DNA of 64,000 nt. It comes from Cyanobacteriota bacterium SRBZ.bins.94.201705 (lineage in GTDB: Bacteria; Cyanobacteriota; Cyanobacteriia; Cyanobacteriales; Cyanobacteriaceae). The translations under genes and the position numbers were made by a program. The notes below the pieces were generated by a model. The model was not told where the DNA came from, did no database searches, and worked only from the letters and a program-made list of their open reading frames with translations. The DNA is taken from assembly GCA_030549855.1 (NCBI GenBank), contig JAUQQP010000046.1, positions 1 to 64,000 of the forward strand. The letters run 5' to 3'. Below are positions 55,977 to 64,000 of this stretch, piece after piece; the first letter of the stretch is position 1; each line of letters starts with the position of its first letter.

Positions 55977-55987
55977 GGAAGGGGAAA

Positions 55988-57418
55988 ATGGAAAAAAAAG
56001 AGGATTATAGAGAAAGGGCAAAGGAAAATTGCAGAGGTAGGGGTTGTCCCCACCCTCAAGACACGATAGTAGCAATAGCAACAGCAGTAGTGCCCCAACA
56101 GGGAAGCATAGGGGTAGTGAGGATGAGTGGGGATAGGGCAGTAGAGATAGCCAAGAGGGTATTTAAACCCAAAGGGAAGGCGGTGTGGGAGTCGCACAGA
56201 GTGTTATACGGATATGTACAAGATCCCAAGAAAAACAAAATAATAGATGAAGCCCTATTGTTGCTGATGTTGTCGCCAAGGTCATATACGAGGGAAGATG
56301 TGGTAGAATTCCACTGTCATGGGGGGATAATGCCAGTACAACAGGTATTAGAGGTATGTTTGCAAGAAGGGGCAAGACTGGCGAAACCGGGAGAATTTAC
56401 CCTAAGAGCCTTTTTAAATGGTAGAATAGACCTGACGCAGGCGGAGGGTGTAGCGGAGATGGTAGGGGCAACCTCAGAAGCAGCCGCCGAGATTGCCCTA
56501 GCGGGAATCCGTGGTTTCCTGGCACAACCGATTAGGGAAATCCGCAGTCAGTTGGTGGATATATTGGCAGAGGTGGAAGCCAGAATCGATTTTGAGGAGG
56601 ATTTACCTCCACTGGATGAAGATAAGATAGTTGAACAGATAAAGGGGAGTTTGGCAAAGATTGAAACCATCCTGGCGACTAAAGAGAGGGGGGAATTATT
56701 GCGCAGTGGCGTAAAAGTTGCTATAATAGGGCGCCCTAACGTAGGCAAGTCTAGTCTTCTCAACGCCTGGAGTAAGACGGATAGGGCTATTGTTACTGAT
56801 TTACCTGGTACTACTAGAGACGTGGTAGAATCCCAACTGGTAGTCCAGGGTATACCTATCCGGGTGTTAGACACTGCTGGTATCCGAAAGACTGAAGATA
56901 TTGTAGAGAAAATTGGGGTGGAAAGGTCGTTAAAGGCTACACAAGAGGCTGATTTGATTTTGTTTATAGTGTCTGCTAGTGAGGGGTGGACGCCGGAAGA
57001 TGAGGAGATTTACCATAAAATTAAACAACGTAATCTAATTTTGGTCATCAATAAGATTGACATTGCACCTCCCACCAGTGTAAAATACCCCCCGGAAATA
57101 ACTAACGTGGTGGCTACTGCCGCCGCCAAAAATCAGGGCATTGAGCAACTGGAGTCGGCTATTGTGCAAACCGTCTATCAGGGGAAGACTATTGCCAAAA
57201 ACCTGGATATTGCTATCAACCAAAGACAAGCCGCCTCCCTCACCCAGGCTAAGGTTGCCCTGGAAAACGTGTTACAAACTGTGGCAAATCAACTCCCCCT
57301 GGATTTTTGGACTATTGACTTGCGTAGTGCCATTGTCTCCCTGGGGGAGATTACCGGTGAGGATGTTAGCGAGTCGGTATTAGACCGTATTTTTAGTCGT
57401 TTTTGTATTGGTAAGTAA
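55988..57418 (+). CDS. mnmE: tRNA modification GTPase MnmE
   Basis: This 476-aa protein, with MnmG, installs cmnm5 on U34 of certain tRNAs. It has an N-terminal formyl-THF-binding domain (about 20-140), helical parts and an inserted G domain (about 240-400). The G domain carries G1 G-R-P-N-V-G-K-S, the D-L-P-G-T-T-R-D switch, G3 D-T-A-G-I-R and G4 N-K-I-D. The C-terminal zinc-like motif C-I-G-K ends the protein as in all MnmE. ATG 55988 preferred over TTG 55961. Tail-to-tail with metH, 2 bp apart. Confidence 0.96.
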   Translation: MEKKEDYRERAKENCRGRGCPHPQDTIVAIATAVVPQQGSIGVVRMSGDRAVEIAKRVFKPKGKAVWESHRVLYGYVQDPKKNKIIDEALLLLMLSPRSYTREDVVEFHCHGGIMPVQQVLEVCLQEGARLAKPGEFTLRAFLNGRIDLTQAEGVAEMVGATSEAAAEIALAGIRGFLAQPIREIRSQLVDILAEVEARIDFEEDLPPLDEDKIVEQIKGSLAKIETILATKERGELLRSGVKVAIIGRPNVGKSSLLNAWSKTDRAIVTDLPGTTRDVVESQLVVQGIPIRVLDTAGIRKTEDIVEKIGVERSLKATQEADLILFIVSASEGWTPEDEEIYHKIKQRNLILVINKIDIAPPTSVKYPPEITNVVATAAAKNQGIEQLESAIVQTVYQGKTIAKNLDIAINQRQAASLTQAKVALENVLQTVANQLPLDFWTIDLRSAIVSLGEITGEDVSESVLDRIFSRFCIGK

Positions 57419-57420
57419 TA

Positions 57421-60400
57421 CTAGGTGCTGAAGTACTTAGCTGCCGGGTGATAGCATATAATAGCACTAGTGGACTGTTCTGGGTATATTTGCTCAGACT
57501 CGTCCATATACATGCCAATCCGCTCACACCCCAGCAATTCTAATTGTACATACTGGTCTTGGATGTTGGGACAGGCCGGATAACCGAAACTATAACGGGA
57601 ACCTTGGTATCTTTGTTGTAACACATCTCGAATATTATCAGGGTCCAGATGTCCGAAACCCAACTCCCTCCGGATTAGGGCATGACACCATTCTGCCAAG
57701 GCTTCTGCCGTTTGCACTGCCAAGCCGTGGTAATATAGGTAGTCGGTATATTGGTTGTCTTGGAATAGTTTTTGGGCGTAGGTAGTAGCGATTTCTCCCA
57801 CAGTCACTGCTTGCATGGGGATTACATCGATTATGTTGCTATCTTTGCTGGCAAAAAAGTCGGCAATACATAGTCTTTTGCCTCCCTTTTGACGGGGGAA
57901 TTCAAAGGTGGCGATTACTTCTCTTTTTTCTGGGTTTTCTGGGTTGTAAATATACAGAGTGTTGCCCTCTGACTGACAGGGGAAATAACCGTAAACCACG
58001 GTTGGGTGTAGGAGTTTTTCCCGTTTAATTTTCTCTTTCCATTCTTCCAAAATAGGGTACACTTTCTCTTTTAAGAATATGTCATATTCCTCCCGCTTTT
58101 GACCTTTTTGTCTGCGAAATTGCCACTGGCCCACAAAAAGTGCCTGTAAATCCAAATACCAGAATATCTCGTCTAAGTTTAGGTCATCAGGGTAGAGAAT
58201 TTTAGTGCCCCAGAAGGGAGGTTTTGGCCTAGGAATATTTGCCTCTACAAACTCGCTTCTTCTAGTATCTTTATCCCCCTCAAAACCAGCAGATTTTTCC
58301 CCTTTAACTTTCTCGGATGTAGCTTCATTTTCGCTTACATTTCCCCCTAGGAATATTTTATTTTCCTCAGCGAATTCATCTAAAAAACCCTGGATGTCAT
58401 CCCATTTATTTTGCTGTTTAGCCGCCATTAGTTTATCCATGAAGTGCAAGTCGGCAAAGGCATCTTTCCCATAAACCACCTTTCCTTTGTAGGTTTTACG
58501 GCAGTCCTCATAGACAAATTTGGGGGTAAGGGCAGCACCTCCCAGGATAACTGGCACAGTAATTCCTTCCTCGTTAAACACCTCTAAATTCTCCTTCATG
58601 AAGGCAGTGGATTTTACCAGTAGGCCACTCATAGCAATACAATCCGCCTTGTGTTGTCGGTAGGCTTGGATAATATTTTCAACAGGTTGTTTGATGCCCA
58701 AATTGATAACCTTATAGCCGTTATTAGAGAGGATAATATCTACTAAATTTTTGCCAATATCATGGACATCTCCCTTAACAGTAGCGATAATAAAAGTGCC
58801 TTTAGTAGTGCCATTAGTTTCCGCTTTATCCATGTAGGGCTCAAGAAATGCCACAGCTGCCTTCATAGTTTGGGCAGACTGTAAAACGAAGGGTAATTGC
58901 ATTTTGCCACTGCCAAACAAATCCCCCACAATCTTCATGCCTTCTAGGAGGAAAACATTAATAATATCCAGGGCAGAATATTTTTCTAAGGCGGCTTTTA
59001 GGGTATCTTCCAGGCCAATTCTTTCCCCCTCAATGATGTGTCTTTTTAGTCTTTCTTCTATGGGTAAATCAGCGATAGTATTCTTACTAGTTTTAGTGGT
59101 TTTCCCTTCAAATAGAGCAGTTAATTTAGCAAGAGGATCATAGACACAGACATCTCCATCAAACTGTCTTCCATCATAAATCAGATCAAGACAGACTTGG
59201 ATAGCCTCTTCCTCAATCTTAGCCAGGGGTAGAATTTTACTAGGGGAAACGATGGCACCATCCAAACCGGCAGCAATAGCCTCGTGGAGGAAGACGGAAT
59301 TTAAAACCTGACGCGCGGCTGGATTTAAACCGAAAGAGACATTAGAAATCCCCAACATGAAGTGACAATGGGGAAACTCCGCCTTAATCATCCTGATAGC
59401 CTCGATGGTAGCCTTGGCATTGCCCCTATCTTCCTCAATACCGGTAGAGATAGGCAATACTAGGGTATCAAAGAAGATTTCATGGGGTGGAATGCCAAAA
59501 TTAGTGGCATCGCGATAGGCGCGTTTAGCAATTTGATACTTTTTCTCAGCAGTGCGCGCCATGCCTTCCTCATCGATGGTGCCAATAACCACACCGGCGC
59601 CATATTTTTTAGCCAACTGTAATACCTTAAAGAATCTCTCCTCCCCGTCTTCATAGTTAGTGGAGTTGAGAATACACTTGCCACCAGCCACCTTCAAACC
59701 GGCTTCCATTTTCTGCCAGTCGGTGGAATCCAACATAAGGGGGAGATTAACATTATTCACCAGGCGGGAGACTAACTGACGCATGTCTGAGACACCGTCT
59801 CTCCCCACATAGTCTACGTTGACATCGAGGATATGGGCGCCTTCCTTTGCCTGGGCTTTAGCCAGGGAGACTAAACCATCCCAGTCAGAGGAGGTAAGCA
59901 AATCACGACATTTTTTCGAGCCACTGGCATTAAGTCTTTCCCCTACAATAAGAAAAGAGTTTTCCTGTTTATAGGGTACACTAGTGTAGATAGAGGCGGC
60001 TGCCGGTTCAAACCCTTGTGTTATTACCCTGTCACCAGTGAGACTATTTCTGACGACACGGGGTTTTGGGGTGAGGGTACTAGTAATTTCCACCAAAGCC
60101 TTGATATGATCGGGACGAGTACCACAACAGCCGCCTATAACTTGTACCCCCAAGTCTTCTACGAAGTGCATCAGATGCATCCGTAGTTCTATTGGAGTAA
60201 GCCTGTAGTGAGCCCTTCCCCCAATATTTTCAGGGAGTCCAGCATTTGGAATACAAGAAATTACAAAAGGAGAATGTTCACTGAGGAATTTGATGTGGGG
60301 TTTCATCAAGTCGGGGCCGGTGGCGCAGTTTAGGCCTAGAATATCAATAGGGAAGGGTTCGAGGATGGTAAGGACAGCACTGATGTCTGTGCCGATTAGC

Positions 60401-61008
60401 ATGGTGCCGGTAGTTTCCATGGTAACAGACACCATGATGGGGAGGCGTTCTCCCTTTTCCGCAAAAACCTCCTCGATGGCATTAAGTCCTGCCTTTATTT
60501 GTAGTACATCCTGACAAGTCTCTAATAGCAGTAAATCCACGCCCCCATCGTATAAGCCTCTTATTTGGGGCAGGTATGCCTGTTTAAGGGTATCGAAGTC
60601 CACATGGCCGAGGGTAGGTAATTTGGTGCCTGGGCCGATGCTCCCCGCGACAAAACGAGGTTTTTCTGGGGTAGAATATTCTTGGGCCAGTCTTTTTGCT
60701 AATTGGGCGGCTTTTTTGTTGATATAATAGGCTTGGTCTGCCAGGTTGTATTCTGCTAGGACTAAGGTTGACCCTCCGAAGGTGTTAGTTTCTATTACAT
60801 CTGCACCTGCTTCTAAAAAGTCTCGGTGTACCTTTTCTACTGCTTCTGGTTTGCTAACTACCAGGTATTCATTGCATCCCTCGTAGGAGGCGCCACCGAA
60901 GTCTGCGGCGGTAAGATTTTGGGCTTGTAGATTAGTACCCATTGCCCCATCAAATACTATCACGGGGCGTTGGGGGCTATGTAATCTTTCCAGGAATTTG
61001 CTCTTCAT
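57421..61008 (-). CDS. metH: Cobalamin-dependent methionine synthase
   Basis: This 1195-aa enzyme makes methionine from homocysteine with 5-methyl-THF. Domain order is homocysteine-binding with zinc Cys G-G-C-C-G-T-R-P (about 290), pterin-binding (about 350-620), B12 cap and B12 domain with D-V-H-D-I-G (about 755-760) and G-x-S-G-L (about 805) and reactivation domain (about 890-1195; G-Y-P-A-C-P). No cobalamin riboswitch is visible in the 56-bp gap upstream. Length is normal. Confidence 0.97.
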   Translation of the reverse strand: MKSKFLERLHSPQRPVIVFDGAMGTNLQAQNLTAADFGGASYEGCNEYLVVSKPEAVEKVHRDFLEAGADVIETNTFGGSTLVLAEYNLADQAYYINKKAAQLAKRLAQEYSTPEKPRFVAGSIGPGTKLPTLGHVDFDTLKQAYLPQIRGLYDGGVDLLLLETCQDVLQIKAGLNAIEEVFAEKGERLPIMVSVTMETTGTMLIGTDISAVLTILEPFPIDILGLNCATGPDLMKPHIKFLSEHSPFVISCIPNAGLPENIGGRAHYRLTPIELRMHLMHFVEDLGVQVIGGCCGTRPDHIKALVEITSTLTPKPRVVRNSLTGDRVITQGFEPAAASIYTSVPYKQENSFLIVGERLNASGSKKCRDLLTSSDWDGLVSLAKAQAKEGAHILDVNVDYVGRDGVSDMRQLVSRLVNNVNLPLMLDSTDWQKMEAGLKVAGGKCILNSTNYEDGEERFFKVLQLAKKYGAGVVIGTIDEEGMARTAEKKYQIAKRAYRDATNFGIPPHEIFFDTLVLPISTGIEEDRGNAKATIEAIRMIKAEFPHCHFMLGISNVSFGLNPAARQVLNSVFLHEAIAAGLDGAIVSPSKILPLAKIEEEAIQVCLDLIYDGRQFDGDVCVYDPLAKLTALFEGKTTKTSKNTIADLPIEERLKRHIIEGERIGLEDTLKAALEKYSALDIINVFLLEGMKIVGDLFGSGKMQLPFVLQSAQTMKAAVAFLEPYMDKAETNGTTKGTFIIATVKGDVHDIGKNLVDIILSNNGYKVINLGIKQPVENIIQAYRQHKADCIAMSGLLVKSTAFMKENLEVFNEEGITVPVILGGAALTPKFVYEDCRKTYKGKVVYGKDAFADLHFMDKLMAAKQQNKWDDIQGFLDEFAEENKIFLGGNVSENEATSEKVKGEKSAGFEGDKDTRRSEFVEANIPRPKPPFWGTKILYPDDLNLDEIFWYLDLQALFVGQWQFRRQKGQKREEYDIFLKEKVYPILEEWKEKIKREKLLHPTVVYGYFPCQSEGNTLYIYNPENPEKREVIATFEFPRQKGGKRLCIADFFASKDSNIIDVIPMQAVTVGEIATTYAQKLFQDNQYTDYLYYHGLAVQTAEALAEWCHALIRRELGFGHLDPDNIRDVLQQRYQGSRYSFGYPACPNIQDQYVQLELLGCERIGMYMDESEQIYPEQSTSAIICYHPAAKYFST

Positions 61009-61064
61009 TTATTATCTCTTACCAGCGGTGTTTTTTCTCATTTTAAACCCTAGGTATTATCTTA

Positions 61065-61949
61065 TCAAATCCTATAGCTGATGCAGGGGTTTAACCACCT
61101 ATAAATTTCCCTATAGAGGGTTTCAAAATCCTTGGCCACATTTTCTTTCACCCATTGTCCTACCATTCCTACTTGGTTGAGGAAATCCTCGGCAATACCC
61201 TTGTTTAAATCTGGGCCTAGGGGAGTTAAGTGGTTACCTGGCAGGAGCAAAGTAGAAATCATTTCTGGGTATTTCCCTTTTAAAATTTCCTGTAAATCTT
61301 CCGTTTGATCTATGGTATCATTATCAAATTTTATCAGCAAATTGCGCCTAATTTTGTAATGATTTTTAATAATTTCCTGAGTCTGGGTGGGGGAGGGATT
61401 GAATTCCAAATCCGGTTGTTGTGGGGGAGGGAGGAAAGAGAAAAAGTCGGAGAGGGGAAGGGAATTTTTGATATTTTGGAAGGAGGATAATAGGGAGGAG
61501 AGTTGTTTAATATTACCCTGAATATTGTCAATAATATTTTCAGCAAAGGGGATAGCCTTTTTAAAGGGGAAATTGTTAAAGGAAATGAGAATATTGCCAG
61601 CCCTTTCTACTTCTAGTAAACTACCTATTAACAGGTGTAATTTACAACCCATACTGTGGCCAATTCCGTAAATGGGGAGGGCAGTCAAATCGATTCTTTC
61701 TTGGTATTCTAGGCGGAATAAAACATGTTCAAAACGGTTTTGGACACTAACAGCAATGGCTTTATGGTTGAGGGTATTGAAAAAGGGAGTAGCAACAATA
61801 AGAAAACCATCGGCAGCCAATTTTTCTAACAACCAGCGGTAGGTGATTTGAGGGGCAGTTGCTACAAAGGCGCCGCCGAGAAAGTGGACAATGCCGACGG
61901 GATAAGGGGGAATTAAAACCCAGCTACCAGCTAATTCTTGCCATTGCAT
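61065..61949 (-). CDS. DUF1350 family, predicted alpha/beta hydrolase
   Basis: This 294-aa protein starts M-Q-W-Q-E-L-A-G-S-W-V-L and has the nucleophile-elbow-like G-I-G-H-S-M-G-C-K (about 98-106) and late G-N-H-L-T-P-L-G-P (about 228-236, possible catalytic His). DUF1350 is found in cyanobacteria and plants. No substrate is known. A Pro-rich loop about 165-180 is specific to this protein. Confidence 0.85.
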   Translation of the reverse strand: MQWQELAGSWVLIPPYPVGIVHFLGGAFVATAPQITYRWLLEKLAADGFLIVATPFFNTLNHKAIAVSVQNRFEHVLFRLEYQERIDLTALPIYGIGHSMGCKLHLLIGSLLEVERAGNILISFNNFPFKKAIPFAENIIDNIQGNIKQLSSLLSSFQNIKNSLPLSDFFSFLPPPQQPDLEFNPSPTQTQEIIKNHYKIRRNLLIKFDNDTIDQTEDLQEILKGKYPEMISTLLLPGNHLTPLGPDLNKGIAEDFLNQVGMVGQWVKENVAKDFETLYREIYRWLNPCISYRI

Positions 61950-62064
61950 AGTAGGAAAAGGTAACTACAAAGTCTAATTTAAACACCCATTGTAAAAGAC
62001 AAAAAGGCAAAAAGGGGCACAATAGATTACAATAGGCTCATTGACGCCACTTAAGCCGAGAAAA

Positions 62065-63378
62065 ATGAACTCCCAGTTGTTGATAAAAGAGGCACTGATG
62101 GTACTTTCCCAGGGGGAAATGCTAGTGGGGGATTTATTGGTAAGGGAAGGGAAAATAGCAGCCATTGGCACTGATTTGGTGTCGGACTGTGGTAGGATTA
62201 TAGATGCTAGGGGTTTAGTACTATTACCAGGTGTAATTGACCCTCAAGTACATTTTAGAGAGCCTGGACTGGAGCATAAGGAAGATTTATTTACGGCTAC
62301 CTGTGCCTGTGCCAAGGGAGGAGTAACATCCTTTCTAGAGATGCCTAATACCATCCCTCCCACCACCACCCAAGAGGCTTTGAATGAAAAGTTGGAGTTG
62401 GCAAGACAGAAATGCCTAGTAAATTACGGCTTTTTCCTAGGCGCCACGCCAGAGAATTCAGAGGATTTACGCACTGCTAATCCCGTCTGTGGCATTAAGG
62501 TGTTTATGGGCTCAGGCCATGGTAGTCTATTAGTAAGTAAGGAGGAGGACTTAGAAAGGATTTTTGCCACCAATAACCGCCTCATTGCGGTGCATGCGGA
62601 GAATCAAGAAAGGATACTACAGAGGAGAAAACTGTTTGCCGGTAACACCAATCCCGCTGTCCATTCCCAAATCCAAGATGAAGAAACCGCCCTAATAGCC
62701 ACCAAACTGGCGGTTAAACTATCCCATAAATACCAACGTCGTCTACATATACTGCATTTGAGCACAGGGGTGGAAGCGGAATACCTGCGCCTCCATAAAA
62801 CTCCCCTAATTACAACTGAAGTTACCCCGCAACACCTATTGTTGAACACGACGGCCTATGAGAAACTAGGCACATTAGCACAGATGAATCCGCCGTTGCG
62901 ATCGCCAGAAAACAATGAGATGTTATGGAGGGCGTTGAAGGACGGTGTAATCGATTGTATAGCGACTGACCATGCGCCTCATACCCTCCAGGAGAAGGCC
63001 AAACCTTATCCGGAAAGTCCATCGGGGATGCCGGGGGTGGAAACCAGTCTGCCATTGATGTTAACCCAAGCCAAACAAGGACGTTGTAGCCTTGCCGAGG
63101 TAGTAAAATGGATGTGTACCAATCCCGCCAAAATCTATAAAATCCCCAACAAGGGGGAGTTAAAAGTAGGCTATGATGCAGACTTAGTGTTAGTAGATTG
63201 GGAAAACTGGCGCCCTGTATTACGGGAGAATCTGGCTACCAAGTGTGGTTGGAGTCCTTTTGAAGGATGGAATCTTACCGGCTGGCCAGTCTATACCATA
63301 GTCAATGGGGAGGTAGTGTTGGACAATGGCAGAATCAACACCCAGGTAAGGGGTAAACCACTTTTCTTTTCCCCCTGA
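62065..63378 (+). CDS. pyrC: Dihydroorotase
   Basis: This 437-aa metallo-amidohydrolase is the third step of pyrimidine synthesis. Zinc motif is D-P-Q-V-H-F-R-E-P-G, followed by the metal ligands H-A-E-N, H-I-L-H-L-S-T and D-H-A-P-H. ATG 62065 is preferred to TTG 62041. The HIP1 octamer GCGATCGC occurs at 62898-62905 within it. Its stop is 2 bp from rbfA. Confidence 0.95.
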   Translation: MNSQLLIKEALMVLSQGEMLVGDLLVREGKIAAIGTDLVSDCGRIIDARGLVLLPGVIDPQVHFREPGLEHKEDLFTATCACAKGGVTSFLEMPNTIPPTTTQEALNEKLELARQKCLVNYGFFLGATPENSEDLRTANPVCGIKVFMGSGHGSLLVSKEEDLERIFATNNRLIAVHAENQERILQRRKLFAGNTNPAVHSQIQDEETALIATKLAVKLSHKYQRRLHILHLSTGVEAEYLRLHKTPLITTEVTPQHLLLNTTAYEKLGTLAQMNPPLRSPENNEMLWRALKDGVIDCIATDHAPHTLQEKAKPYPESPSGMPGVETSLPLMLTQAKQGRCSLAEVVKWMCTNPAKIYKIPNKGELKVGYDADLVLVDWENWRPVLRENLATKCGWSPFEGWNLTGWPVYTIVNGEVVLDNGRINTQVRGKPLFFSP

Positions 63379-63380
63379 GG

Positions 63381-63812
63381 TTATTCCTCCTCCTCGCCAC
63401 TGACTTCTATTTCTGTTTCCTCTTCCGTGTCTTCCCCCCCTTGTTGAGATTTTCTGGCACTTTCCGCGGAAAGCCTATTGATTAGACTTATCACTCTATC
63501 TCCCTTTTCCAGAGACGGGTCATAGATAAACTGTATTTCAGGAGTATGACGAAGACGAATCCGTTGTCCTAATTCCCGTCTTACAAAGGGAGTACAGGCT
63601 TTAAGGCCTTCCATAGTCTCGGCTTTAGCTTCCTCTGTGCCATAGATGCTGACAAACACCTTGGCATGTTGCAAATCCCTTGACATCTCCACATCTACCA
63701 CACTCACCATCCCCGCACCTACTCTATCATCTTTAATGCCATTGATAAGCATTTGACTTATTTCCCGGCGAATTAGGGATGATACCCTTTCCACACGACG
63801 ACTGCTGGCCAT
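63381..63812 (-). CDS. rbfA: Ribosome-binding factor A
   Basis: This 143-aa KH-like protein matures the 16S rRNA 5' end and is needed at low temperature. Motifs are [22 protein letters not shown] and [10 protein letters not shown]. The C-terminus has an acidic tail ([12 protein letters not shown]). ATG 63812 preferred to 63860. Confidence 0.95.
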   Translation of the reverse strand: MASSRRVERVSSLIRREISQMLINGIKDDRVGAGMVSVVDVEMSRDLQHAKVFVSIYGTEEAKAETMEGLKACTPFVRRELGQRIRLRHTPEIQFIYDPSLEKGDRVISLINRLSAESARKSQQGGEDTEEETEIEVSGEEEE

Positions 63813-63881
63813 AATATTATCATTCCTCCTTATACCACTAGTTTTTTTAAAACAGCCCATTTATTCTGGTTTTATTATTAG

Positions 63882-64000
63882 TTAAAAGAGGGGCAATCCC
63901 AACATAGCCCTTATGGTAAAATAGAAAAAGGCAATCATCCCCAGGATAAAAACAATTAAAATGGTGGCGGTGAGGGGGTTATTAAGGAGGGGTTTTACTG
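63882..64000 (-). CDS. ycf33: DUF751/Ycf33 family protein (partial)
   Basis: Frame open at the right edge, encoding 38 C-terminal residues of a small membrane protein: L-T-A-T-I-L-I-V-F-I-L-G, then F-Y-F-T-I-R-A-M-L-G-L, the ending of the DUF751 family of phototrophs. It is located just upstream of rbfA on the same strand, the arrangement I recall from other cyanobacteria. Function is unknown. Confidence 0.72.
   Translation of the reverse strand, partial: VKPLLNNPLTATILIVFILGMIAFFYFTIRAMLGLPLF

Noticed and set aside
61009-61064. Cobalamin riboswitch before metH
   Set aside because: The gap is only 56 bp and shows no B12-box-like segment.

Overview
The window is a stretch of cyanobacterial chromosome. 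Marker genes are psb28, petN, crtR (beta-carotene hydroxylase), an Flv3-type flavodiiron protein, an SLH-OprB porin, menD (phylloquinone pathway), and several families confined to or typical of phototrophs (DUF1257/Ycf35, Ycf46-type AAA, DUF1823, DUF1997, DUF1350, DUF751/Ycf33). Gene content and order suggest a unicellular or simple filamentous species; I do not name one. I see no rRNA, tRNA, insertion sequence, prophage or CRISPR array. It reads as core chromosome, with a few poorly characterised genes between housekeeping ones.

Layout. 1-6.4 kb: tail of a small Cys-rich protein, menD, flv3, a TerB-like gene and an SLH porin. 6.6-10.5 kb: a very large protein with an SF1-helicase-like N-terminal half and a long Trp-rich TPR-like repeat half. 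10.5-15.5 kb: a gene-poor 382-bp stretch with a possible short transcript, truB, a small 'Mo-nitrogenase C-terminal' gene, transketolase, a cupin and DUF1823. 15.7-18.2 kb: an RHH / Ycf46-type AAA / DUF1257 cluster with its own promoter, repeats and terminator. 18.3-24.2 kb: an SpkB-like kinase, a methyltransferase, a CysQ-like phosphatase and a KtrB-KtrA potassium system. 24.2-27.3 kb: an ABC permease, histidine kinase, pdxA operon. 27.6-35.3 kb: glgP, slipin, DUF1997 (with a 19-C tract), fmt and mutS. 35.3-42.7 kb: an HD-like protein, a secreted Cys-rich protein, lpdA, psb28, a degenerate DinG-like protein, a membrane protein, an unknown 172-aa protein and a MIF-like tautomerase. 42.7-46.5 kb: a DUF2993, GerMN, phytase-like, cinA operon. 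46.7-53.2 kb: a REC-PAS-PAS-GGDEF-EAL protein, a sugar nucleotidyltransferase with a dead mutase domain, and a HlyD-type adaptor. 53.2-64 kb: a 45-aa membrane ORF and petN, crtR, a pentulose kinase, mnmE, metH, DUF1350, pyrC, rbfA and a partial DUF751 gene.

How it fits together. Most genes are single housekeeping units. Likely co-transcribed groups are cysQ-ktrB-ktrA; ABC permease-histidine kinase-pdxA; slipin-DUF1997-fmt-mutS; DUF2993-GerMN-phytase-like-cinA; petN with the 45-aa ORF; the RHH-AAA pair with DUF1257; and DUF751-rbfA. A window-wide peculiarity is that ten of twelve convergent gene pairs overlap, abut, or lie within 17 bp of each other, leaving no room for dedicated terminators.

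The best leads for new biology are the helicase-like/Trp-repeat fusion, the RHH-AAA-DUF1257 cluster with its 13-bp direct repeats and tandem hairpins, the 19-C tract that could switch the DUF1997 C-terminus, the short leader/peptide region at 10.6-10.76 kb, and the uncharacterised 45-aa membrane protein next to petN.
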